Shown here: positions 1 through 7,065 of the stretch, one piece after another
Numbering within the stretch: the first letter of the stretch is position 1
Layout: each line of letters starts with the position of its first letter
Origin: Ga0077527 sp945862135
GTDB taxonomy: Bacteria; Pseudomonadota; Gammaproteobacteria; Burkholderiales; SG8-41
DNA: 64,000 nt
Reading direction: 5' to 3'
NCBI GenBank assembly: GCA_964203275.1
Contig: CAXNMF010000016.1
Span: 1-64,000 of the forward strand
Notes under the pieces: model-generated
What the model was told of the DNA's origin: nothing
Database searches by the model: none
The model's input: the letters and a program-made list of their open reading frames with translations, nothing else
Translations under genes and position numbers: made by a program

Positions 1-1
1 G

Positions 2-2033
2 GTGGTGGCCAATCATGACTCGATGCTTGATGCGCTCCTGGTTGCGCTGTTTATCCCGGGCAATCCATTGCTTGTATTGCCGCGTGCTCTGATCGGACAC
101 CGTCTGGTTCGATTACTGCGGCTTTGTGCGGACTGTGCAGAGCTTGGTGTCCAGGGCGATTACACGGTGAAGGGGTTGGTCAGGGTTGTGCGGTCGGGCC
201 GTCCCGTTGTGGTTTTTCCGCAGGACCGGATGACCACCACGGGCAGCACCATGAAAATTTATGGCGCGGCGGCGCTGATTGCTGCGCGCGCCGACGCCGA
301 TATTGTGCCCCTTTACATCCAGGGAACCCTGTATAGCCGTTGGGCGGCGACCAGCCGCAAATGGCCGCGCCGAAATTTTCCAAGAGTGACCCTGGTGGTT
401 CAACCGTCAACTCGTTTGCAGCCGCGAGCCGGTGCAGGTGGAGTGCGCCGCCGGCAGCTCTCTGACGATTTGCTGCGCATCCTCCAGAAATCAATGGCTG
501 ACGCCGCACCGCGTCGCGCGCTCTTCGATGCGCTGCTTGATGCGGTCGAACTCTATGGACGCAGGACCCGTATCATCGAAGACCTGCGGCGTCAGGTTAA
601 TACCTATGGCGATCTGCTCAAAGGCAGTCTTGCCCTGGGACGGCTTGCAGCCCGGTTCACTGAACCGGGCGAACGGGTCGGTGTGCTGCTGCCCAACCTT
701 GGGGCGACGGTTTGCCTGGTCTTTGGACTGGCATCACGCGGTCGTATTTCGGCGATGCTGAATTACTCGAGTGGTGTCGAAGCTCTGCGCATTGCCTGCA
801 CGGCGGCCACATTGCGCACGGTCATCACATCGCGGGCTTTTATCCAGGCAGCGCACCTTGATAATCTGCTGGCAGCTCTTGATGGGTGCCGGATTGTGTA
901 TCTCGAAGATCTGCGCGAGACGCTCACTTTGGCCGACAAACTATGGATTGTCAGCGCGATGCTGCGGCCGCGCTCGGCGCTGCCGCGGCAGGATCCCTCA
1001 TCCCCGGCCGTCGTGTTGTTCACCTCCGGCTCCGAGGCGCGTCCCAAGGGCGTAGTGCTGACTCACGACACCATGCTTGATGTGATGGCGCAACTGCGCG
1101 CCGTCATTGATTTCGGCCCCGACGACAAGTATCTCAATGCGTTGCCGATGTATCACACCTTTGGCCTGATTGCCTGCACATTGATGCCGTTGCTGACGGG
1201 CACGCGGCTGTTCCTCTATACCAACCCCCTGCATTACAAGGTGATACCGGAGTACGCCTATACCCGCGACTGCACTTATATTTTCGGCACCAGTACCTTT
1301 CTCGGCAACTATGCGCGTCAGGCGCATCCCTATGATTTTTACCGTACCCGCTTTGTGATTTCCGGTGGTGAAAAACTCAACCCTGAAGTATCCAGACTCT
1401 GGTTCAGCAAATTCGGCCTGCGTGTTTATGAAGGTTATGGCGCCACTGAATGCGGGCCGGCGATGTCCCTGAATACGCCGCTCGCTTTCCGTGCCGGTAC
1501 AGTCGGGCGTTTTCTTTCCGGAATTGAATATCGCATTGTTCCGGTGCCCGGCATCGAAGAGGGGGGTGTGTTGCACGTGCGCGGCCCCAATCTGATGCAG
1601 GGTTATCTTTTTTCTGACGCACCGGGTGTTCTGCAGTCGCCACGTTCCGAACTCGGTGCCGGCTGGTACAACACCGGTGATGTGGTCAGTGTCGATGAAG
1701 ACGGTTTTGTCACCATTCACGGCCGCGTCAAACGCTTTGCCAAGATTGCCGGTGAAATGGTCTCGCTGGAGCGTGTCGAGCATATTGCCTACCATGCCTC
1801 CCCCGAATTCAAGCATGCCGCACTGGTGGAAATGACGCGCACCGGTGAGAGCACGGTGCTGCTGACCACGGATCCCGAAGCTGGACCGCATAACGCTGCT
1901 GCACGCCGCTCGCCAATTGAATACGCAGGAACTCGCTGTGGCGCGGCGTGTGGTGAAGGTTGATACGCTTCCGCTGCTCGGCTCCGGCAAGGTCGATTAC
2001 GTCACGCTGAAACAAAACTCGGTGCCGGAATGA
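2..2033 (+). CDS. Bifunctional acyltransferase / acyl-ACP synthetase (Aas-like), 5' truncated and frameshifted
   Basis: The N-terminal part is a PlsC-type acyltransferase: the window opens on its NHDSMLD motif (HX4D) and FPQDRMTTTGS follows. From about residue 190 it is an AMP-binding acyl-ACP/acyl-CoA synthetase with the phosphate loop TSGSEARPKGVVLTH and the GYGATECGP motif. Such proteins re-acylate lysophospholipids at the inner membrane. The 5' end lies outside the window. The reading frame runs to a stop at 1963, but after codon 1877-1879 the family-like C-terminus (ending PLLGSGKVDYVTLKQ) continues one base out of frame to a stop at 2033. One extra base at about 1880 therefore removes the A10 lysine (GSGK). 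This is either a real inactivating mutation or a sequence error. Confidence 0.85.
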
Positions 2034-2824
2034 CCCTGGTAAGGACAGACCAGCCGGTGGTGATTGCCCAGTTCTCCGATCTGCATGTCACTGCGCCGGG
2101 GCGGCGCAACAGTGACGGCATTGACACAACTGCGGGGCTGTCGCGCTGCATCGAGCATCTGGGGGCGCTGGACAGGATCCCGGATCTACTGGTGCTCAGT
2201 GGCGATCTGGTGGACGAGGGTACTGCTGCCGAGTATCAGCGCCTGCGCGACATGCTGAGCCTGGTGCGCATGCCCGTCTTCCTGATGCCCGGCAATCATG
2301 ACCGGCGCACTCCCATGCGGGCGGTATTTGCTGATCATGAGTATCTGCATGCGGCAGATCGCATGTTTTACCACCAGGATGTGCGTGGCTTGCGCTTGAT
2401 CATGCTGGACAGCCTGATCGAGGGCAGGGAAAGCGGTGATCTTGATGAGGCGCAACTGGATTGGCTTGACAGCCTGTTGCAGGCTGAACCCGCACAACCG
2501 GTACTGGTGTTGCTGCACCATCCGCCGGTGGTGACCGGCTTTTCGCGGATGGACAGGATTTCACTGGCTGCAGACAGCGTAGCGCGTTTGTGTGAATTGT
2601 TTTCCGGACGCCCGCAGGTTCGTGCGATATTCTGCGGGCATTTGCACCGCAATGTGCGGGCAATGTGCCGTGGGGTGCCGGTGTCAGTGTGTCCGAGCAC
2701 GGCATTTCAGGCCCGGTTGCGTCTGGGGCGCGGGCGTTTCGAGGCGGCGCCGGATGAACCGCCGGCGTATCAATTGCATTACTGGGATGGTCAGAATCTG
2801 GTGACCCACACGGTCACAGTCTGA
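2030..2824 (+). CDS. Metallophosphoesterase, calcineurin/CpdA-like
   Basis: This 264-residue protein carries the ordered metal-ligand motifs of the calcineurin-like phosphoesterase fold: FSDLHV near residue 16, SGDLVDEG near 62, MPGNHD near 88, LLHHPP near 164 and FCGHLHRN near 204. This order and length match the class III cAMP phosphodiesterase (CpdA) group, though the substrate cannot be read from sequence. There is no signal peptide, so it is probably cytosolic. Its ATG overlaps the out-of-frame TGA of the upstream synthetase (ATGA at 2030-2033), which supports both the start choice and the true end of that gene. The cytochrome b gene follows 17 nt later. Confidence 0.85.
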   Translation: MTLVRTDQPVVIAQFSDLHVTAPGRRNSDGIDTTAGLSRCIEHLGALDRIPDLLVLSGDLVDEGTAAEYQRLRDMLSLVRMPVFLMPGNHDRRTPMRAVFADHEYLHAADRMFYHQDVRGLRLIMLDSLIEGRESGDLDEAQLDWLDSLLQAEPAQPVLVLLHHPPVVTGFSRMDRISLAADSVARLCELFSGRPQVRAIFCGHLHRNVRAMCRGVPVSVCPSTAFQARLRLGRGRFEAAPDEPPAYQLHYWDGQNLVTHTVTV

Positions 2825-2841
2825 AATCGGGGAGATGACGC

Positions 2842-3522
2842 ATGACTGAAACGCAGCAGGGCAAGGGCAATTCGAGCGTAACAACACTGGTCTGGGATAT
2901 CCCGGTGCGATTTTTTCACTGGGCCCTGGTGTTGCTGATCGGATTTTCGTGGTTATCCGGTGAAATGGAATGGATGGAATGGCATTTGTATTCAGGGTAT
3001 GCGGTCCTCGCGCTGGTGCTATTCCGGGTGCTCTGGGGATTCGTTGGCAGCACGCACGCACGTTTCAGCGATTTCATTTACGGCCCCGGCGCGCTGATTG
3101 CCTATATTCGCACCCTGCCTTCGCGGACGGCGGCGAAGTTTGCCGGCCACAATCCGCTGGGCGGCATCAGCGTAGTACTGATACTGCTCTGCGTGCTGGT
3201 ACAGACCGGTACCGGCCTGTTTTCGAACGACGATATCCTGACCGAAGGGCCGCTCTACAAGCACATCACGAAGGAACTCAGCGACTGGTTGACCACCATC
3301 CACAAGTACAACTTCAACGTGTTGCTGGGACTGATCGGCGTACACATCGGCGCGGTTTTTTATTACCTGTTTTATAAATCCGAGAACCTGATCAAGCCGA
3401 TGTTCACGGGGCGCAAGCAGTTGTCGGCGGATGCCAAGCCGGCGACGATGCGCGGCACGGGGCTCGCGCTGATTCTGCTTGCGGTTTGTGCGGCAGGCGT
3501 ATGGGCCTTGATCAATAGCTGA
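2842..3522 (+). CDS. Cytochrome b561-family membrane protein (Ni/Fe-hydrogenase cytochrome b type)
   Basis: A 226-residue membrane protein with four to five hydrophobic helices. Candidate haem b ligands are the histidines in RFFHWALV near residue 24, EWHLYSGY near 51, and the pair IHKYNF / GVHIGAVF near 153-170. The arrangement is that of small diheme cytochrome b subunits that pass electrons between the quinone pool and a soluble partner. It follows the phosphoesterase closely, probably in one transcript. A cytochrome c' gene converges on it, and the two may function together, but that is inference. A shared hairpin terminator lies just downstream. Confidence 0.85.
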   Translation: MTETQQGKGNSSVTTLVWDIPVRFFHWALVLLIGFSWLSGEMEWMEWHLYSGYAVLALVLFRVLWGFVGSTHARFSDFIYGPGALIAYIRTLPSRTAAKFAGHNPLGGISVVLILLCVLVQTGTGLFSNDDILTEGPLYKHITKELSDWLTTIHKYNFNVLLGLIGVHIGAVFYYLFYKSENLIKPMFTGRKQLSADAKPATMRGTGLALILLAVCAAGVWALINS

Positions 3523-3542
3523 TTGATCTGTGCCATAAAAAG

Positions 3543-3567
3543 AAAAGCCGCCCGAAGGCGGCTTTTT
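3543..3567. terminator. Bidirectional rho-independent terminator
   Basis: AAAAGCCGCC at 3543-3552, loop CGAA, then GGCGGCTTTT at 3557-3566: a perfect 10-bp hairpin flanked by A and T tracts. It sits between the convergent cytochrome b and cytochrome c' genes, so it can stop transcription from both sides. Confidence 0.9.
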
Positions 3568-3584
3568 CATGCGTGACTGCCGGA

Positions 3585-4043
3585 TTACTTGGTGCGGAAG
3601 TTATCGTGGCAGGCGCCGCAGGTCTTGCTGAGTGCGCTGAACTGGCCGCGGACTGCATCGACGTTCTGGGCGCCACGGGCAACTTCAACCAGTTTTGTGG
3701 ATTCAGCCTGAAATGAATCCATGACTTTCTTGAATCCGGCGGCGTCGCTCCAGATTTCCGGCTTGGCACGGGTCTCTGCACCTTTGTCGGAACCGGCGGC
3801 AAAACCGCCGGGCAGCACGTGAGCGATCGAAGCGACCATCTCCGCATTGCGCAGGAATGTGGCCTGGTCAAAGGGCATCTGACCCTTCACCATCGCGCCC
3901 AGCGGACGCATATGCCATGCAGCAACGGTCAGGGCGCCTTTGCGGTATTTGATGACATCTTCCGGCTTGGCCTGGGCCGATGCGGTGCCGCTGGCGAGCA
4001 GCGTTGAGGTGCCGATGAGTGCGGCGATCAGTACGTGCTTCAT
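3585..4043 (-). CDS. Cytochrome c'
   Basis: A 152-residue periplasmic protein with an N-terminal signal peptide (cleavage near ASAQA, residue 24). It has the four-helix-bundle pattern of cytochrome c' and the single haem site CGACHDNFR at the extreme C-terminus (C142, C145, H146), which is the hallmark of the family. Cytochromes c' bind NO or CO and are thought to protect against NO or act in electron transfer. The gene converges on the cytochrome b561-type gene and shares a terminator with it. An AT-rich repeat copy lies about 170 nt upstream. Confidence 0.92.
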   Translation of the reverse strand: MKHVLIAALIGTSTLLASGTASAQAKPEDVIKYRKGALTVAAWHMRPLGAMVKGQMPFDQATFLRNAEMVASIAHVLPGGFAAGSDKGAETRAKPEIWSDAAGFKKVMDSFQAESTKLVEVARGAQNVDAVRGQFSALSKTCGACHDNFRTK

Positions 4044-4210
4044 TAATCAGTCTCCCGTGGGTTGGTCGTTGTTCAGTTGCGGGTTGCGGAACCGGTTGCT
4101 GTGGTTGCCTGCCGGCAAACGCTTGCAACGCGGGCTTTATTCCTTCCGGCCGCGCAGTTTAACAGCCGGATATTAAAAATCCAGAGCATCCTGCAACGGT
4201 AATAAATTCT

Positions 4211-4232
4211 TAACTAATTGTTTTTATTGATA
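4211..4232 (+). repeat. AT-rich dispersed motif, copy 1
   Basis: TAACTAATTGTTTTTATTGA plus TA, identical over 22 bases to 6566-6587 and over 21 bases to the reverse complement of 36402-36422. It lies between the 3' end of arfB and the start of the cytochrome c' gene. Its function is unknown. Confidence 0.7.
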
Positions 4233-4309
4233 TATAAGCGATTTCGCGCATACGGATTTACGCTTGCTGGTTGCTTGTTCGTGGGCTGCGGGGTTTCAAG
4301 CCCCGGCGT

Positions 4310-4726
4310 TCAGTCCCAGCCGCTGCCGCTACGCTCGCGTTTGCGCGCGCCTTGCTGTCGCTTGTCATCGACCCGGCGTCGTTTTGCTGCACGCGAAGGA
4401 CGGGTGGCGCGGCGTTGTTTGGGGGGTGTTGCCGCTTCGAGGATCAATGCGGCCAGTCGTCCGCGCGCATCTTCGCGGTTACGCGCCTGACTGCGGAAGC
4501 GCTGTGCGGCGACGACCAAAATCCCCGCAGCAGACAAGCGCTTGCCGGCAAGGATGATCAGGCGTTCACGCACGGCCTCGGGCAGGCTTTTGGATTGCAG
4601 CACATCAAAGCGCAGTTCGACCGCGGTGGCGACCTTGTTGACGTTCTGGCCGCCGGGCCCCGATGCCAGGATAAAACGCTCGGTCAACTCCGATTCATCA
4701 ATGGTGATGCTGCGCGTGACTCTCAT
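4310..4726 (-). CDS. arfB: Alternative ribosome-rescue factor ArfB (peptidyl-tRNA hydrolase, YaeJ-like)
   Basis: A 139-residue protein with the class-I release-factor GGQ motif at residues 25-27 (ASGPGGQNVNK), followed by a basic tail of about 35 residues that in ArfB enters the empty mRNA channel. Length and layout match ArfB, which hydrolyses peptidyl-tRNA on ribosomes stalled without a stop codon. An upstream in-frame ATG exists at 4801, but ATG 4724-4726 gives the family-typical start MRVTRSITI. The gene diverges from the DUF6152 gene at 4788 with only about 60 nt between the two starts. Confidence 0.93.
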   Translation of the reverse strand: MRVTRSITIDESELTERFILASGPGGQNVNKVATAVELRFDVLQSKSLPEAVRERLIILAGKRLSAAGILVVAAQRFRSQARNREDARGRLAALILEAATPPKQRRATRPSRAAKRRRVDDKRQQGARKRERSGSGWD

Positions 4727-4787
4727 ATTCGAATAAGTATAAAGTAACGCGCCCGCGTGATCCGCGCAGCGCAAGAGGAGCATTGAC

Positions 4788-5144
4788 ATGCCGAAGAACA
4801 AAACATTGTTTTTTCCTGCAGTACTGGTTGCCGCGCTGAGTTTCCCTGCCGTCGCGCATCATGGCTGGAGCGAATACGACAGCAGCAAGGAACTCAAGCT
4901 CACCGGCACCATCGCCGAATCCGGTTACGAACACCCGCACGGCCATATCAAACTGGTGACACCGGGCAAGACCTGGACCGCCGTGCTGGCGCCCACGTCG
5001 CGCATGACTGCGCGCGGTTTGCCGCCTGCGGAACTGAAAAAAGGCGGCACCGTCACCGTGGTCGGTTATGCCAACCGCAGCAAGCCTGAAGAGATGCGCG
5101 CCGAGCGGATCATCGTCGGCAACAAGACGGTCGAGCTGCGATAA
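4788..5144 (+). CDS. Secreted DUF6152-type protein
   Basis: A 118-residue protein with a signal peptide ending near FPAVAHH (residue 23), then a compact beta-rich domain with HHGWSEYD, the segment SGYEHPHGHIKL, and an OB-like C-terminal half (TVTVVGYANRSKPEEMRAERI). These features match the small periplasmic family DUF6152. The role is unknown. Histidines clustered just after the signal cleavage site could bind metal, which is a guess. Members often sit beside small four-helix membrane proteins like the one encoded next. GAGGAGC at 4778 is a plausible ribosome binding site. Confidence 0.75.
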   Translation: MPKNKTLFFPAVLVAALSFPAVAHHGWSEYDSSKELKLTGTIAESGYEHPHGHIKLVTPGKTWTAVLAPTSRMTARGLPPAELKKGGTVTVVGYANRSKPEEMRAERIIVGNKTVELR

Positions 5145-5162
5145 ACGCGGCAGGTAAAAGCA

Positions 5163-5269
5163 AGCCACAGAGGTCACAGAGTGCACAGAGAACAGCAAAT
5201 GCCGATACCGGTGATTTCTGGTCGTGAACTTTCCGGTTTTTCTCTGTGTTCTCTGTGAACTCTGTGGCT
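5163..5269. repeat. CACAGAG-type intergenic inverted repeat, copy 1
   Basis: The left arm 5163-5192 and right arm 5240-5269 are 30-nt inverted copies with three mismatches. Each arm is itself built from CACAGAG units repeated about every 9-10 nt. A second copy is at 31946-32060. It fills the gap between two co-directional genes. No coding potential is seen. Confidence 0.85.
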
Positions 5270-5283
5270 AAAAGGATTTTTTT

Positions 5284-5775
5284 GTGATCTCCGATCCCGG
5301 CGCGCCGCTCGCCGCCATCGAGCGCCTGCCGCTGGCAATCGCCATGCGTCAGGAGCTCTGGCTGTATCCCGCGGTCGAGATTGTGCATATCCTGGGATTT
5401 GTAACGCTGGTAGGGTCGATCCTTGTATTGGATCTGCGCTTGCTTGGACTGACACGGGGTTTGCCGGTGCGCGCGCTGGCGCGCCATGTGTTGCCGTGGA
5501 GTTTTGGCGCTTTGTTGTTGATCGTGCCCACGGGATTGCTGATGTTCGTCGCGCATGCGGGGGATCTGATTGGCAACACGGCATTTATCCTGAAAATGGG
5601 GCTGCTGTTTTGTGCTGCAATCAATGCGGCGATCTTCCATGTCGGGGTTTTTCGCACGGCTGTCGCCTGGGACAGTGGTGTTGCAGTGCCGGTAGCTGCG
5701 AAAATGCATGCAGCCATTTCCCTGTTGATCTGGATCGGCGTCATTGCCTGCGGCCGTCTGCTGGCTTATGTGTAA
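5284..5775 (+). CDS. Small four-helix membrane protein (DUF6644-like)
   Basis: A 163-residue integral membrane protein with about four helices (near residues 34-55, 70-90, 100-120 and 140-160). The GTG start at 5284 is preceded by AAAGGA at 5270-5275. Conserved-looking histidines (VEIHILG-type region near residue 37, and KMHAAIS near 142) recall small cytochrome-like membrane proteins, but no haem motif is certain. Its position after a DUF6152 gene is a pairing I recall for DUF6644, so I use that name with caution. dsbB follows after 12 nt, suggesting co-transcription. Confidence 0.7.
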   Translation: MISDPGAPLAAIERLPLAIAMRQELWLYPAVEIVHILGFVTLVGSILVLDLRLLGLTRGLPVRALARHVLPWSFGALLLIVPTGLLMFVAHAGDLIGNTAFILKMGLLFCAAINAAIFHVGVFRTAVAWDSGVAVPVAAKMHAAISLLIWIGVIACGRLLAYV

Positions 5776-5787
5776 AGTGTGGAGCTT

Positions 5788-6285
5788 ATGAATATTCGTA
5801 TCGGTTACATCCTCGGCGCCGCCGTCTGCGCGGCGCTGCTCGGCTTCGGTCTCTACCTGCAGCACGTCGAAGGCCTTGAACCCTGTCCTCTGTGCGTATT
5901 CCAGCGCGTCGCCTTCATTGCGCTGGGGCTGGTGTTTGTCATTGCCGCACTGCATGGACCGGGCAAAACCGGCGCCGTGGTTTATGCCGTGTTCGGTGCG
6001 TTGTTTGCGGCGGCGGGTACTGGCATCGCTGCGCGCCATGTCTGGCTGCAGAATCTGCCGGCGGATCAGGTGCCGGCCTGCGGCCCGGGGTTGTCGTACA
6101 TGCTGGAGCGTTACCCTGTGACGCGATTGCTCGAGAAAGTATTATCCGGTTCGGGGGAGTGTGCTGAAGCGGGCTGGCGTTTCCTCGGGCTGACGATTCC
6201 CGGTTGGTCACTGCTGTGGTTTGTGCTGCTGGGGATGCTGCTGGTGTGGCTGGCGTGGCGCTGCCCGCGCGCCGCAAAATATTAG
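5788..6285 (+). CDS. dsbB: Disulfide bond formation protein DsbB
   Basis: A 165-residue inner-membrane protein that reoxidises DsbA and passes electrons to quinone. The first redox pair is CPLC (C33/C36) after helix 1. The second periplasmic pair is C98 (VPACGPG) and C125 (SGECAEAG). Four membrane helices are evident. A GTG at 5779 could extend the frame, but GTGGAG there serves better as the ribosome binding site for ATG 5788, giving the usual N-terminus. The 3' end overlaps the convergent DUF465 gene by 4 nt. Confidence 0.93.
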   Translation: MNIRIGYILGAAVCAALLGFGLYLQHVEGLEPCPLCVFQRVAFIALGLVFVIAALHGPGKTGAVVYAVFGALFAAAGTGIAARHVWLQNLPADQVPACGPGLSYMLERYPVTRLLEKVLSGSGECAEAGWRFLGLTIPGWSLLWFVLLGMLLVWLAWRCPRAAKY

Positions 6286-6491
6286 GCGGGGATGTCGGGT
6301 GTCAGTTGCCGCTCGAGCAGTGCAATCTGATCCTTGACCATCAGCTTTCGTTTTTTCAGTCGCTGCAATTGCAACTGATCGATGACGGGCGTCTGCGTGA
6401 GCCGGAAGATCACGTCGTCAAGATCGCGATGCTCGAGCTTGAGCTCGGTGATGCGCGCTTCGATGGCGTCGGTCTCGTTGGCGTCAGGCAT
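6282..6491 (-). CDS. DUF465 (YdcH-like) small coiled-coil protein
   Basis: A 69-residue acidic/basic helical protein: an N-terminal helix (ETDAIEARITELKLEHRDLDD), a short break at QTPVID, then a second helix rich in K, R and L (LQRLKKRKLMVKDQIALLERQL). This two-helix hairpin is the DUF465 signature, a widespread family of unknown role. Its 3' end overlaps dsbB by 4 nt on the other strand. Confidence 0.85.
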   Translation of the reverse strand: MPDANETDAIEARITELKLEHRDLDDVIFRLTQTPVIDQLQLQRLKKRKLMVKDQIALLERQLTPDIPA

Positions 6492-6565
6492 GAATGGTGC
6501 GGACAGCAGTTGAGGGGAAGCGAAGTATAGGCCTGCAGGCCGTTAACGGCAAGGCGGGTTATTTA

Positions 6566-6587
6566 TAACTAATTGTTTTTATTGATA
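6566..6587 (+). repeat. AT-rich dispersed motif, copy 2 (immediately upstream of the molybdenum hydroxylase)
   Basis: Identical over 22 bases to 4211-4232. It ends 7 nt before the ATG of the iron-sulfur subunit gene, which has no recognisable Shine-Dalgarno sequence, so the motif occupies the place of the ribosome binding site. Confidence 0.7.
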
Positions 6588-6594
6588 AATTTAT

Positions 6595-7065
6595 ATGGCA
6601 CTGACGATACAGGTAAACGGTAAACCGCGCGAAGTGCAGGCCGACGCGGAAACGCCGCTGCTCTACGCCCTGCGCAATGACCTCGGACTGATCGGATCCC
6701 GTTACGGCTGTGGTCTTGGTCAGTGCGGCGCATGCACGGTGATCATTGACGGCAAACCGGTGCAGTCCTGTGACGTGCCGGTGTCGTCAGTAGTGGGCAA
6801 ACAGATCACTACGGTCGAAGCACTTGGCAGTGACGCAGAAATGCACCCGCTGCAGCAGGCCTTCATCGCCGAACAGGCCGCTCAGTGCGGTTACTGTTCC
6901 AGCGGCATCCTGATGGCCGCGAAAGCCTTGCTCGACGTCAACAACAATCCGTCGGATGCCGAGATACGCAAGGCGCTCGAAGGCAACCTCTGCCGTTGCG
7001 GCACGCACAGCCGCATCCTGCGTGCGATCAAACGTGCAGCCAAAGAAATCCGGGGAGAAAAATAA
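6595..7065 (+). CDS. (2Fe-2S) subunit of a xanthine-oxidase-family molybdenum hydroxylase (IorA/NdhF-like)
   Basis: A 156-residue protein carrying both [2Fe-2S] clusters of the family: a plant-ferredoxin-type site at C39, C44, C47 and C59 (CGLGQCGACTV) and the second site at C98, C101, C133 and C135 (CGYC ... CRCG). Such subunits deliver electrons from the Mo-cofactor subunit, which is encoded directly downstream with a 1-nt stop/start overlap (TAATG). Substrates of close relatives include isoquinoline, nicotinate and aldehydes. The actual substrate here is unknown. An AT-rich motif replaces the ribosome binding site. Confidence 0.9.
   Translation: MALTIQVNGKPREVQADAETPLLYALRNDLGLIGSRYGCGLGQCGACTVIIDGKPVQSCDVPVSSVVGKQITTVEALGSDAEMHPLQQAFIAEQAAQCGYCSSGILMAAKALLDVNNNPSDAEIRKALEGNLCRCGTHSRILRAIKRAAKEIRGEK

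Noticed and set aside
998..1990. Minus-strand open frame of 330 codons opposite the acyl-ACP synthetase
   Set aside because: It is the antisense shadow of a clear coding gene, and its translation shows no domain, only composition typical of reversed G+C-rich codons.
5110..6039. Minus-strand open frame of 309 codons across the CACAGAG repeat and dsbB region
   Set aside because: It crosses a repeat and three plus-strand genes with clear families, so it is not a gene.
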